A stretch of DNA of 64,000 nt from Limnohabitans sp. (lineage in GTDB: Bacteria > Pseudomonadota > Gammaproteobacteria > Burkholderiales > Burkholderiaceae_C), in the NCBI GenBank assembly GCA_021300495.1, contig JAJTDK010000019.1, positions 1 through 64,000 of the forward strand, read 5' to 3'. The first letter of the stretch is position 1. Every line of letters starts with the position of its first letter. The notes beneath the pieces are model-generated. The model was not told where the DNA came from. It ran no database searches and worked only from the letters and a program-made list of their open reading frames with translations. Below, piece by piece: positions 9,745-19,408 of the stretch. The position numbers and the translations under genes are program-made.

Positions 9745-11541
9745 TCAAACCGCATCGCTTTTGTGATGCAGTCTTGAGTAAACACCGCCAGCCTTCAGAA
9801 GTTCCTCATGGCGGCCTTGCTCCACAATCTCTCCTTGCGACATGACGACTACCCTGTCTGCATGTTCGATGGTTGAGAGTCGGTGCGCAATGATCAAGGT
9901 GGTGCGCCCCTTCATGAGGTTTTGCAATGCATCCTGCACCCAACGTTCTGATTCATTGTCCAGGGCAGATGTGGCTTCGTCCAAAATAAGGATGGGTGCA
10001 TTTTTGTAGAGTGCTCGGGCAATGGCCAAGCGCTGTCGCTGTCCACCCGAGAGCTCAGTGGCGTTGTGTCCTAACAGTGTGTCCATGCCGAGGGGTAGCT
10101 TGCCCACATGTTCGTCAAGGTTGGCCGCTGCCAAACATGCTTGTATTTTGGCGCGATCAACGATCTGACCCAGGGCAATGTTGGCTGCAACAGTGTCATT
10201 GAGCATCACAACATCTTGACTGACCATGGCAAATTGTTGACGCAATTGTTGAAGTGGCCAGTCTTGTATGTCGGTGCCTTGCAAAATAACTTGCCCAGAA
10301 CTGGGCTGTACAAACCGAGGCAACAAATTGACCAAGGTGGTTTTGCCTGAGCCACTGGTGCCTACAAAGGCCACAGTTTCACCAGATTGAATGTTTAAGC
10401 ATAAATTGTTCAGGGCAGGCGAAGTATCGGCAGCATATTGAACATGGATGTTTTGAAATTCAATGCAGGGCCCCTGGCTGGCTTGCGATGCGGTGTTTTG
10501 ACTTTCTCCTTTTGAGCGGGTAGCGTGCCCATCTGCTTCAACTTGAACTTCTTCCAATAATCGCAAGCCTCTTTCAAGTGCGGCCAAACCTCGCGTGACG
10601 GGGGTTGCAATATCGGCCAGTCGCTTGATGGGGGAGACCAGCATCAGCATGGCGGTGATGAAAGCAACAAAGCCGCCTACGGTGGCACCTTGTAAGCCCG
10701 TTCGACTTTGGATCAATGCCACGACCAACACCGTTGACAATGCCACCGCTGCCATCAATTGCGTGAGGGGCGACATGGCCGCCGAAGCAATGGTGGATTT
10801 CAAAGCCAAACTTCTGAGTCTTTGGCTTAAAGTTTGGAAACGATTGAGTTGGCTTTCTTGGGCGCCGTGAAGTCGCACCATGCGGTGGGCCAAAACATTC
10901 TCTTCCACCACGTAAGCTAAATTGTCCGTGGCAGATTGGCTGTCTCGGGTGAGGCTATATAGACGCTTGGAGAGCTTCTTCATGATCCAGGCTGAACCAG
11001 GTACCACGATGAAGACCAGCATGGTCAGTTTCCAGTTTAAAAACATCAAGTAAGCAATCAAGGCCAGCAGCGTGAAGCCATCTCTTGAAAGGCCTAAAAG
11101 AGCTGAAATAAGCTGTGTCGCGCCTGTTTGTACTTCATAGACCAAGGTGTTGGACAAAGCACTTGCCGATTGTTTGCTGAAAATGGACATGTCAGCCTGC
11201 ATCAATCTGCGAAACAAAGCCTCGCGCAATGCTTGCATGCCGTCGTTGGCAATGCGCGCTAGAGCATACTGAGACACAAAAAATGCAAGGCCCCTGACGA
11301 AAAAAATACCGATGACGGCCGTTGGGACCATCCAAAGGGGCAGGCTGTTTTCGGCAAATCCCTCGTCTAGCAAAGGTTTGAAGAGGGCTGGAATGAGGGG
11401 CTCAGTGGCCGCAGCCACCAGCGTTGCCAAGATGGCCAGCGCCCAAGCGCCTCGCTGTTTGCCAAAATAGGGCCAAAGACGGCGCATTCGCTTCAGGTAA
11501 CTTAAGTCCTGCTGGGTGCTGTCTTGGGCGATTTGTGTCAT
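9745..11541 (-). CDS. msbA: Lipid A export ABC transporter permease/ATP-binding protein
   Basis: Fused TMD-NBD ABC exporter; Walker A FVGTSGSGKTTLVNLLPRF, LSGGQRQRLAIARAL, MsbA-like N-terminus; start ATG 11541. Confidence 0.88.
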   Translation of the reverse strand: MTQIAQDSTQQDLSYLKRMRRLWPYFGKQRGAWALAILATLVAAATEPLIPALFKPLLDEGFAENSLPLWMVPTAVIGIFFVRGLAFFVSQYALARIANDGMQALREALFRRLMQADMSIFSKQSASALSNTLVYEVQTGATQLISALLGLSRDGFTLLALIAYLMFLNWKLTMLVFIVVPGSAWIMKKLSKRLYSLTRDSQSATDNLAYVVEENVLAHRMVRLHGAQESQLNRFQTLSQRLRSLALKSTIASAAMSPLTQLMAAVALSTVLVVALIQSRTGLQGATVGGFVAFITAMLMLVSPIKRLADIATPVTRGLAALERGLRLLEEVQVEADGHATRSKGESQNTASQASQGPCIEFQNIHVQYAADTSPALNNLCLNIQSGETVAFVGTSGSGKTTLVNLLPRFVQPSSGQVILQGTDIQDWPLQQLRQQFAMVSQDVVMLNDTVAANIALGQIVDRAKIQACLAAANLDEHVGKLPLGMDTLLGHNATELSGGQRQRLAIARALYKNAPILILDEATSALDNESERWVQDALQNLMKGRTTLIIAHRLSTIEHADRVVVMSQGEIVEQGRHEELLKAGGVYSRLHHKSDAV

Positions 11542-11601
11542 TGATTTGATTTTAACGCGTGTCACAATGCTAAATTAGCGGTGTTATGACTTGCCAATCC
11601 T

Positions 11602-12903
11602 ATGAAAAAGACCTCATTCTTGACCTATTTTTCTCCTTTTAAGGCCCATTTGGGTGCTTTGCTTTTGAGCTTTGTCTTCGCCTCAAGCGCGGCATGGGCT
11701 CAGTTCAAAGTCGATGTCTCTGGTGTTGGACTGACGCAAGTTCCCATTGCCATTGCCACTTTCAAGGGCGAAGAAACTGCGCCGCAAAAGACGTCGGCCA
11801 TCTTGTTGGCAGATTTGGAAAGAAGTGGTCAATTCAGAGCAGTTCCCAATTTGGGTTTAAGCATGGACGAGCTCTCCCGACCAGACCATGCCATGCTGCG
11901 ACAAAAAAGTGCCGATGCCCTTGTGGCGGGCAGCTCAACGCGTTTAGCCGATGGCCGCTACGAAGTTCGAGCCAAGTTGTGGGACGTGGTTTCGGGTCAA
12001 GAGCGAGGTGACTACCGCGAAACTGTGGCCGCGGCAGACTTGCGTTTATCAGCGCACCGGCTTGCTGACTGGGTCTATGAAAAACTAACAGGCGAGAAGG
12101 GCGTCTTTGCGACCCGCATTGCTTACATTACCAAAACCACTGGTAAATACAGCCTTTGGATAGCTGACTCCGATGGCGAGAACGCTCAGTCTGCATTGAC
12201 AAGTGCAGAGCCCATCATTTCGCCATCTTGGTCGCCCAAGGGCAATCAGTTGGCCTATGTTTCATTTGAGTCTCGCAAGCCCGTTATTTACGTGCATGAG
12301 TTGGCCACAGGCAAACGCAAAATCATGGCCAATTTCAAAGGTTCTAACAGCGCACCCGCTTGGTCGCCAGATGGACGTTCTTTGTTGGCCACTTTAAGCC
12401 GCGATGGGGGCTCACAGTTGTACCTTATTGACGTTGCTTCTGGTGAAGCCAAGCGCTTAACCCAAAACGCAGGCATTGATACCGAGCCTAGCTTTTCGCA
12501 AGATGGCTCGAAGATTTACTTCGTATCTGATCGGGGGGGAAGTCCTCAAATTTACAAAATGAACGACTCAGGCTCGGGCGTTGAAAGAGTCACTTTCAGT
12601 GGAAGTTACAATATCTCACCCGCACTTAGCCCAGATGGGCGGTGGCTAACATACATCTCACGTGTTGGGGGGCAGTTCAAAGTTCAGGTGTTGAACTTGA
12701 GCACCGGCCAGACAAGTGCCATCACTGAAACCTCAGCCGATGAGCGCCCTAGCTTTGCACCCAACAGCAAGTTGATTGTTTATGCCACGGTGCTCCAAGG
12801 ACGCGAGGCGCTCATGACAACCACCTTAGACGGCAAGATCAAAGCCAGATTGTCTGGACAAAGTGGTGATATTCGTGAACCCGCCTGGGGTCCTTACCGA
12901 TAA
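11602..12903 (+). CDS. tolB: Tol-Pal system beta-propeller protein TolB
   Basis: Signal peptide, repeated WSPDG/FSQDG beta-propeller motifs, followed by pal and cpoB. Confidence 0.95.
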   Translation: MKKTSFLTYFSPFKAHLGALLLSFVFASSAAWAQFKVDVSGVGLTQVPIAIATFKGEETAPQKTSAILLADLERSGQFRAVPNLGLSMDELSRPDHAMLRQKSADALVAGSSTRLADGRYEVRAKLWDVVSGQERGDYRETVAAADLRLSAHRLADWVYEKLTGEKGVFATRIAYITKTTGKYSLWIADSDGENAQSALTSAEPIISPSWSPKGNQLAYVSFESRKPVIYVHELATGKRKIMANFKGSNSAPAWSPDGRSLLATLSRDGGSQLYLIDVASGEAKRLTQNAGIDTEPSFSQDGSKIYFVSDRGGSPQIYKMNDSGSGVERVTFSGSYNISPALSPDGRWLTYISRVGGQFKVQVLNLSTGQTSAITETSADERPSFAPNSKLIVYATVLQGREALMTTTLDGKIKARLSGQSGDIREPAWGPYR

Positions 12904-12925
12904 TTTTTAAAAGTTGGAGTTTTTC

Positions 12926-13444
12926 ATGATCAAACGTAGTCTTTGGATTTTGGCATTGACAGCAGCCTTGGCGGCTTGTTCATCGGGTGTTAAATTGAGC
13001 GAGGTGCCTGTTGAAGACAAAAACGCTTCTGCTTCGGCCCCCGCCTCAACCGATGCCGCACAAAGCAGCGTCGCGCCTGTTGTGGGCGGCAAAGCGGGTG
13101 CACAAGGTGTGGCGCCAGCTGGCGTGAATGTGGTGTATTTTGACTACGACAGTTTTGCATTGAAGCCAGAAGCGCGTGCTGTTTTGGAGCGCAATGCAGC
13201 ACATCTGCAAGCTAACAAACAATTCAAAGTTCAACTTGAAGGACACACCGACGATCGTGGCGGTCGTGAATACAACTTAGCCCTCGGTCAAAAGCGTGCT
13301 GAAACAGTTCGCCGCGCACTGACCTTGTTGGGTGTGAGCGATGCACAAGTTGAAGCAGTTAGTTTTGGCAAAGAAAAGCCTGCTGCATCGGGTGCCGATG
13401 AGGCAACTTATGCCAAAAATCGCCGTGTTGAAATCAAATACTGA
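12926..13444 (+). CDS. pal: Peptidoglycan-associated lipoprotein Pal
   Basis: Lipobox (LAAC), OmpA-like domain VYFDYDSFALKPEARAVLERNAAHL...LEGHTDDRGGREYN. Confidence 0.95.
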   Translation: MIKRSLWILALTAALAACSSGVKLSEVPVEDKNASASAPASTDAAQSSVAPVVGGKAGAQGVAPAGVNVVYFDYDSFALKPEARAVLERNAAHLQANKQFKVQLEGHTDDRGGREYNLALGQKRAETVRRALTLLGVSDAQVEAVSFGKEKPAASGADEATYAKNRRVEIKY

Positions 13445-13455
13445 TTGAATCTTTT

Positions 13456-14247
13456 ATGCGAAATCGGGCTTATTTATTCTTCCTCCAATTAGGCTTGGCA
13501 TGCTGGTTGTCTAGCCTAAGTCTGCTTGCCAATGCAGCCTTGTTTGGAGATGATGAAGCCCGACGCGCCATTTTGGATTTGCGACAGCGGCTTGAAGCAG
13601 CCCAGCAAAATTTGAAGTCTCAAACAGCTGAAATTGCGAAGTCTCAAGCGGCTGACAATGCCAACTTGAGGGGCAGTTTGCTTGAGTTGCAAAACCAAAT
13701 TGAAGGCTTGAAATCTGAACAATCAAGGCTTCGCGGCACCTTAGAAAATTTGTTGCGTGAGCTCACTGAAATTCAGCTGAAACAAAAAGACATTCTTCAA
13801 AGCGTCGACACACGGTTGAACAGGTTTGAACCTGTCAAAGTTGTTTTAGACGGTCTGGAGTTTCAAGCTGACCCTGCAGAGAAGAAGCAGTTTGACAACG
13901 CGCTGGCGGTCTTTCGAACGGGTGATTTTGCGGCTGCGCAAAGCAGCTTACTTGGCTTTTTGCTAAGTCACCCCGGCAGCGGTTATGCATCTTCTGCTCT
14001 GTTTTGGTTAGGCAATGCACAGTACGCCACCAAAGACTACAAAGAGTCGATGCTCAATTTCCGAAAGCTTTTGAGCATTGCGCCACTGCACACGCGTGCC
14101 CCAGACGCCATGCTGGCCATTTCGAATTGTTTGATCGAGCTCAAGGACTTGAAGGCCGCCAGAAAAGCCATGGAAGATTTGATCAAATTGCATCCCAGTA
14201 GCGATGCAGCACAAACAGCCAAAGATCGACTCAGTCGCTTGAAATAG
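13456..14247 (+). CDS. cpoB: Tol-Pal system protein YbgF/CpoB
   Basis: Signal peptide, coiled coil, C-terminal TPR repeats, immediately after pal. Confidence 0.9.
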   Translation: MRNRAYLFFLQLGLACWLSSLSLLANAALFGDDEARRAILDLRQRLEAAQQNLKSQTAEIAKSQAADNANLRGSLLELQNQIEGLKSEQSRLRGTLENLLRELTEIQLKQKDILQSVDTRLNRFEPVKVVLDGLEFQADPAEKKQFDNALAVFRTGDFAAAQSSLLGFLLSHPGSGYASSALFWLGNAQYATKDYKESMLNFRKLLSIAPLHTRAPDAMLAISNCLIELKDLKAARKAMEDLIKLHPSSDAAQTAKDRLSRLK

Positions 14248-14253
14248 TTCGGC

Positions 14254-15357
14254 ATGACTGAATCTCAACTTGCCGATTTGCAGTGGTTGGTCTTGAGTTC
14301 TACGGCTGTAGTCTCTGTGTTCTTGGGTGTCCTTTTTCACCGTTCGCATTTTTGTACCATGGGCGCAGTCAGCGATGCGGTCATCATGGAAAATTTTGAC
14401 CGCTTGCGTCAGTGGGCCCTGGCCTTGGCTGTTGCCATTTTTGGCTTTGGGTGTATGGCTTATGCGGGCCTGATTAACCCCCTTCAATCAATCTACGCTA
14501 CCAAGGACTTGTTGTGGCTCTCTTCCTTGCTGGGCGGCTTGTTGTTCGGCTGGGGCATGGTGTGGGCTTCTGGTTGTGGGTCAAAGACGCTGGTCCGTCT
14601 AGGTGCAGGTAACTTGAAGGCGCTGTGGGTGTTACTGGTCATGGGTGTTGTTGCGCTTTCTGCCATGAAGGGTGTCTTGGCCGTCGGACGGGCGCAATAC
14701 ATTGATGCCGTGACAATTGAAATGCCGCAGGGTCTGTTTGCGGGTGAGTGGGTGAGTCATTATCTGAATCTCTCGTTGCATGTTGGTATGTTGGTCGCGG
14801 CTTGTTCAGTTTCTTTGCTGTTACTTGTGTGGGTCTTGAAAGATCGACATTTTTTAACGCTTCACAACCTGATGGCGGGTATTTTGGTCGGCCTTGTGAT
14901 TTGTGGGGTTTGGTGGATTTCTGGTGCTTTGGGTCACGGCTTGGAACACCCCGAAACGCTAGAGGAATTTTTTCTCGCCACTTCCAGTCGCAAAATGGAA
15001 GCGCTTAGCTTCACGGGCCCGGTGGCCTTGGCTTTAGACGCGTTGATGTACTTCAGCGATGGCACCAAGCGCTTGACCATCGGTTTGGTCAGTGTGCTGG
15101 GGGTTTGTGCTGGCTCGTTCGTCAGTGCCTGGTTTCAAGGCACCTTGAAACTAGAAGGCTTTTCCAATGCCGTCGACATGCGCCGCCATCTCGTGGGTGC
15201 CAGCTTCATGGGAATAGGTGCCGTGCTTGCCATGGGGTGCTCTATTGGACAGGGCTTAAGCGGCCTCTCAACCCTCAGCCTCAACAGCTTGTTAGCCAGC
15301 TTGGCCATCGTTGCGGGGGCCTATGCGGCTTTGCAATACGATTTGCGTCAAGCATGA
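14254..15357 (+). CDS. YeeE/YedE family membrane protein
   Basis: Multi-TM protein with HRSHFCTMGAVSD, GMVWASGCGSKTLVRLGAGNLKAL and GAVLAMGCSIGQGLSGLSTLS motifs. Confidence 0.88.
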   Translation: MTESQLADLQWLVLSSTAVVSVFLGVLFHRSHFCTMGAVSDAVIMENFDRLRQWALALAVAIFGFGCMAYAGLINPLQSIYATKDLLWLSSLLGGLLFGWGMVWASGCGSKTLVRLGAGNLKALWVLLVMGVVALSAMKGVLAVGRAQYIDAVTIEMPQGLFAGEWVSHYLNLSLHVGMLVAACSVSLLLLVWVLKDRHFLTLHNLMAGILVGLVICGVWWISGALGHGLEHPETLEEFFLATSSRKMEALSFTGPVALALDALMYFSDGTKRLTIGLVSVLGVCAGSFVSAWFQGTLKLEGFSNAVDMRRHLVGASFMGIGAVLAMGCSIGQGLSGLSTLSLNSLLASLAIVAGAYAALQYDLRQA

Positions 15358-15387
15358 TTCAGCGCTAGCGTTTTTCAAAATTACGCC

Positions 15388-16191
15388 GTGACGCAAACAA
15401 ACATTGCCAGTCGAAGGTTTGGTGGCATGGCCAGGCTTTATGGCTTAACTGGTGCCGATCAAGTTGCACGTTCACACGTGTTAATTGTGGGCATTGGTGG
15501 CGTGGGTTCTTGGATCGCTGAAGCATTGGCCAGAAGTGGGGTTGGCGAGTTGACCTTGATCGACATGGACCACATTGCCGAATCCAATATCAATCGCCAA
15601 ATTCATGCGTTAGAAAGCACACTGGGACAGGCCAAAGTGTTGGCCATGAAAGAAAGAATTGCCCAAATCAATTCGGAATGTCGTGTTCATGTGGTCGATG
15701 ACTTTGTTTCGCCAGAAAACTGGTTAGGGCTTGTTGCCAACATCAATTCATCTGCGTCATGCTTGATGCCCATCACAGCTGTGATTGATGCTTGTGATCA
15801 AGTCAAGGCCAAAGTGGCCATGGCCGATTGGGCCATTCGGCAAAAAGTTTTCATGGTGACACTGGGAGCTGCTGGGGGCAAAAAAGAGGCCCATCGTGTT
15901 GAGCAAGCCGACCTGTCTAAGGTGACCCACGACCCTTTATTGTCCCAATTGCGGTATCGACTCAGAAAAGAAAAGGGCGCTCCCAAAGAGGGTAAAAAAA
16001 TAGGTGTCCTTTGCGTATTCAGTCGAGAGAACGTTGCGCCGCCCGACGCATCTTGCCTGATTGAAGGCGACGGCACACTCAACTGCCATGGCTATGGATC
16101 GGCTGTGACCGTGACGGCAAGTTTTGGCTTGGTGGCGGCCTCATTGGTCGTGAATTATCTTGCGTCAGGCTTGGCAAACCCTAAAATTTGA
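15388..16191 (+). CDS. tcdA: tRNA threonylcarbamoyladenosine dehydratase (ThiF/E1-like)
   Basis: E1-like Rossmann motif VLIVGIGGVGSWIAEALARSGVGELTLIDMDHIAESNINRQIHAL. Confidence 0.9.
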   Translation: MTQTNIASRRFGGMARLYGLTGADQVARSHVLIVGIGGVGSWIAEALARSGVGELTLIDMDHIAESNINRQIHALESTLGQAKVLAMKERIAQINSECRVHVVDDFVSPENWLGLVANINSSASCLMPITAVIDACDQVKAKVAMADWAIRQKVFMVTLGAAGGKKEAHRVEQADLSKVTHDPLLSQLRYRLRKEKGAPKEGKKIGVLCVFSRENVAPPDASCLIEGDGTLNCHGYGSAVTVTASFGLVAASLVVNYLASGLANPKI

Positions 16192-16217
16192 AGCTATAAT
16201 TTAAGGCTTGAGTAGAT

Positions 16218-16293
16218 GGGTCGGTAGCTCAGTCGGTAGAGCAGCGGACTTTTAATCCGTTGGTCGCGAGTTCGAATCTCGCCCGACCCACCA
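16218..16293 (+). tRNA. tRNA-Lys (anticodon UUU), CCA encoded
   Basis: gggtcgg...ccgaccc acceptor stem, anticodon loop CTTTTAA, GGTTCGAATCTC-type T arm, terminal ACCA. Confidence 0.97.
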
Positions 16294-16310
16294 AATACTC
16301 AAACCTTTTT

Positions 16311-16346
16311 AAAACCCCGCAAAGCTTGCTCTGTGGGGTTTTTTCT
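16311..16346 (+). terminator. Rho-independent terminator after tRNA-Lys
   Basis: aaaaccccgcaaagcttgctctgtggggttttttc: stem ACCCC/GGGGT followed by a T-run. Confidence 0.75.
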
Positions 16347-16368
16347 TGCCTGCCCAGGCTGCTCTCTT

Positions 16369-18357
16369 TCAAGCTTCAAGATCGAGTCTTTCCAATTCCT
16401 CTGACCAAGCCAGCCATTGAACTTCCAACTCTTCAAGGGCCGTGTTGACCGTTTTAAGCAACTTGCCTGTCTCTGCAATTTCCAAAGGTGGAAGCGGTGT
16501 CGCCAGTTTGCTTTCTAAGGCTAATTTTTCGGCTTCTAGCTTTGCTATTTTTAGATCAGCCTGTTCGATTGATTTTTTCAAAGGCTTGAGAAGAGCAGAT
16601 TTCTGTTGGCGTAAAAGAGCGTCTTCTTTTTTCTGGCCTGGCGTTCGGTTGGCTATCTTGGCCACAGGCTTTTGAGGCTCCGACTTAGCAGCACTTGGTG
16701 TTACAACTGGGGCATCAGCCTCATTGTTTTTGGCTTCCTCACGCAAGCGTTTGGATTCTTCTAACAAATAGCGCTGGTAATCGTCTAGGTCGCCATCGAA
16801 TGGTTTTATTTCTCCGCGGCCAACCAACCAAAATTCGTCACAAACTGCACGCAACAAAGCCCTGTCGTGACTGACCAACATGACGGTGCCTTCAAATTCA
16901 TTCAAGGCCATGGACAAAGCCTCGCGTGTTGCCAAGTCCAAGTGGTTGGTGGGCTCGTCTAACAACAATAGGTTGGGGCGCTGCCACACAATCATGGCCA
17001 AGACCAATCTGGCTTTTTCACCGCCGCTCATTGAGCCCACGTTTTGCTTCACCATGTCACCGGTGAAATTAAAGGTTCCTAAAAAATTTCGGAGGTCTTG
17101 TTCGCGGGAAGACTGTCCAGGGGTGGCGCCTAGTTCTTTGACCAAGCGGATCATGTGCTCCAGTGGATTGTCTAAAGGGTGCAAGACGTCCAGTTCTTGT
17201 TGTGCAAAATACCCAATATTCAGCCCCTTGCCCTCTGTCAGTTCACCAGACAAGGCTTTGATGCTGCGAGCGATGGTTTTAACCAAAGTAGATTTGCCTT
17301 GGCCGTTGGCACCCAAAATGCCAATGCGCTCTCCTGCCAAAACAGATTTATTGACTTGCTTGACAATGACTTTGTCGATGCCATCGACCGAATAGCCCAA
17401 GTTGGCATTGGTGATGGCCAGCATGGGGTTGGGTAAGTTTTGGGGCTCTTTGAATTCAAAGGTGAAATCTGCATCGGCCAAAACAGGCGCAATTTTTTCC
17501 ATTCGTTCAAGCGCCTTGACTCGGCTCTGAGCCTGTTTGGCTTTGCTGGCTTTGGCCTTGAATCGGTCAATGAACTTTTGCAAATGTGCAATCTTGTCTT
17601 GCTGCTTTGAAAACGAAGCTTGTTGCAATTCAAGTTGCTGAGATCTTAGAGTTTCAAAGGCGCTGTAATTGCCGCCATATCGATTGAGCTTGGCATGTTC
17701 AATGTGCAAGGTGACGTCAGTGACGGCATCTAGAAATTCTCGGTCGTGGCTGATCACGACCATGGTGCCCATGTAGCGTTTAAGCCAAGCTTCAAGCCAA
17801 ACCAAGGCGTCCAAATCCAAGTGGTTGGTGGGCTCGTCCAATATCAGCAAGTCGGAGGGGCACATTAAAGCGCGTGCCAATTGCAGTCGCATGCGCCAGC
17901 CGCCTGAGAAGCTGTTAACCGGCTGATCCAATTCAGCTGTTCGGAACCCTAAACCCAAAATTAAAGATTGTGCTCTGGGTACTGCGTCATGTTCGCCAGC
18001 ATCGGCCAAGTCAACGTGCGCATGTGCCATGGCCATGCCATCTTCTGATAGTTCTGCTGCATGAAGCACAGCACGCAACTCGGCCAATTTTGTATCGCCA
18101 CCCAGTACAAAATCTGTTGCACTTTCTTCTGTCTCTGGCATGTCTTGGGCCACTTGAGCCAAACGCCATTGTTTTGGAATGGAGAAGTCGCCACCGTCCT
18201 CATGCAAAGTGCCATTGAAAAGAGCGAAAAGGGTTGATTTGCCAGCGCCATTGCGTCCGACCAAGCCCACTTTTTCGCCGGGGTTGAGGGTGACGGAAGC
18301 AGCATCTAGCAACACTTTGGCGCTGCGGCGCAGAGTGACATTTTTCAGTTGGATCAT
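16369..18357 (-). CDS. ABC-F family ATPase (YheS/Uup-like)
   Basis: Two ABC NBDs without TMDs, LILDEPTNHLDLDALVWLEAWL and LLLDEPTNHLDLATREAL, linker and coiled-coil C-terminus. Confidence 0.92.
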   Translation of the reverse strand: MIQLKNVTLRRSAKVLLDAASVTLNPGEKVGLVGRNGAGKSTLFALFNGTLHEDGGDFSIPKQWRLAQVAQDMPETEESATDFVLGGDTKLAELRAVLHAAELSEDGMAMAHAHVDLADAGEHDAVPRAQSLILGLGFRTAELDQPVNSFSGGWRMRLQLARALMCPSDLLILDEPTNHLDLDALVWLEAWLKRYMGTMVVISHDREFLDAVTDVTLHIEHAKLNRYGGNYSAFETLRSQQLELQQASFSKQQDKIAHLQKFIDRFKAKASKAKQAQSRVKALERMEKIAPVLADADFTFEFKEPQNLPNPMLAITNANLGYSVDGIDKVIVKQVNKSVLAGERIGILGANGQGKSTLVKTIARSIKALSGELTEGKGLNIGYFAQQELDVLHPLDNPLEHMIRLVKELGATPGQSSREQDLRNFLGTFNFTGDMVKQNVGSMSGGEKARLVLAMIVWQRPNLLLLDEPTNHLDLATREALSMALNEFEGTVMLVSHDRALLRAVCDEFWLVGRGEIKPFDGDLDDYQRYLLEESKRLREEAKNNEADAPVVTPSAAKSEPQKPVAKIANRTPGQKKEDALLRQQKSALLKPLKKSIEQADLKIAKLEAEKLALESKLATPLPPLEIAETGKLLKTVNTALEELEVQWLAWSEELERLDLEA

Positions 18358-18469
18358 GAATGGGGGTGGACATCGGCCGCACTCAATGGGCGACCTAGGA
18401 AAATCAATTTGGGATGGGAGAGAGTTGTACTCAATTGCGCTTGATCATAGCCTTCCAAGAGAGCTTTTT

Positions 18470-19396
18470 TCATGACTTTGCGTCAATTTTCAAAAGAGCT
18501 TCTTTGGTGACCAACAAAACCTGGTCTTCACCCGCACTGGTTTCTAACCAGACTGCTTCTAGCATGGGAAAAGCCGCTTCAAAGTGCTCGCGTTCATTGC
18601 CAATTTCCAGAACCAAAATGGCTTTGTGGTTCATGCGGTCTGGCAAGTTAAGGAACAACTGGCGAATGAAATCCATGCCATCTGTGCCGCCGGCCAAAGC
18701 CAAAAGCGGTTCTGCTTTGAACTCAGCTGGCAGTCCTTGCATGCTGGCTTCACACACATAAGGCGGGTTACAAATGATGCAATCAAATGTTTGCGTCAGA
18801 CCTTGAAGGCCATCACTTTCAACAAGTTGGATGCGATGTGACAGATGGTGTTGATCAACATTGATTTTGGCCACGGCCAAGGCATCCTTCGAGATGTCAG
18901 CCCCAGTCACTTCAATTTCAGGGTAGGCCAAGGCACACAAAACAGCCAAACTGCCATTGCCAGTGCACAGGTCTAAAAACGAATGTGAAGCCTCTGACAG
19001 CCAAGCATCAAAGGCGCCTTCTGCAATCAGTTCTGCAATGAAACTGCGCGGCACAATGCTGCGCTCATCCACGTAAAAGGGAATGCCTTGAAGCCAAGCT
19101 TCCCGGGTGAGGTAAGCCGCTGGTTTGCGAGTTTGAATTCGTTCAGCAATGAGGGCTTGGCAAGCTTCGATTTGATTTGGCGAAATATTGCCTAAATCAA
19201 CTTTGGCATCGGCTGAAGCCACCTGCTGTTGCAAGCCGAGAATGTCTTCGTTTAAATCTAGATCTAAGGGAAGTTTGAGTTGCCACAAAATAAGCCAAGC
19301 GGCCTCATCTTGCGCATTCAGGGTGCCGTGACCAAATGCGACTTTGGCTTCATCTAGTCTGTTTGCGCTAGTGTGTATCAGTTCTTTGAGATCCAT
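18470..19396 (-). CDS. prmB: 50S ribosomal protein L3 N(5)-glutamine methyltransferase
   Basis: HemK-family MTase: FLDLCTGNGSLAVLCALAYPE, CNPPYV; PrmB-type N-terminal domain. Confidence 0.88.
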   Translation of the reverse strand: MDLKELIHTSANRLDEAKVAFGHGTLNAQDEAAWLILWQLKLPLDLDLNEDILGLQQQVASADAKVDLGNISPNQIEACQALIAERIQTRKPAAYLTREAWLQGIPFYVDERSIVPRSFIAELIAEGAFDAWLSEASHSFLDLCTGNGSLAVLCALAYPEIEVTGADISKDALAVAKINVDQHHLSHRIQLVESDGLQGLTQTFDCIICNPPYVCEASMQGLPAEFKAEPLLALAGGTDGMDFIRQLFLNLPDRMNHKAILVLEIGNEREHFEAAFPMLEAVWLETSAGEDQVLLVTKEALLKIDAKS

Positions 19397-19408
19397 CGCA
19401 TTGATGCC

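Noticed and set aside
9743-9745. rng and msbA stop codons nearly abutting
   Set aside because: Both proteins have normal C-termini (QYDVVLL and SRLHHKSDAV); looks like an ordinary compact convergent pair.
13814-13834. Inverted repeat gaacaggtttgaacctgtc inside cpoB
   Set aside because: Short palindrome within coding sequence with no associated T-run or regulatory context; likely chance.
16195-16300. Possible integration site at tRNA-Lys
   Set aside because: No integrase or direct repeat of the tRNA 3' end found downstream; followed by a simple terminator and an ABC-F gene.
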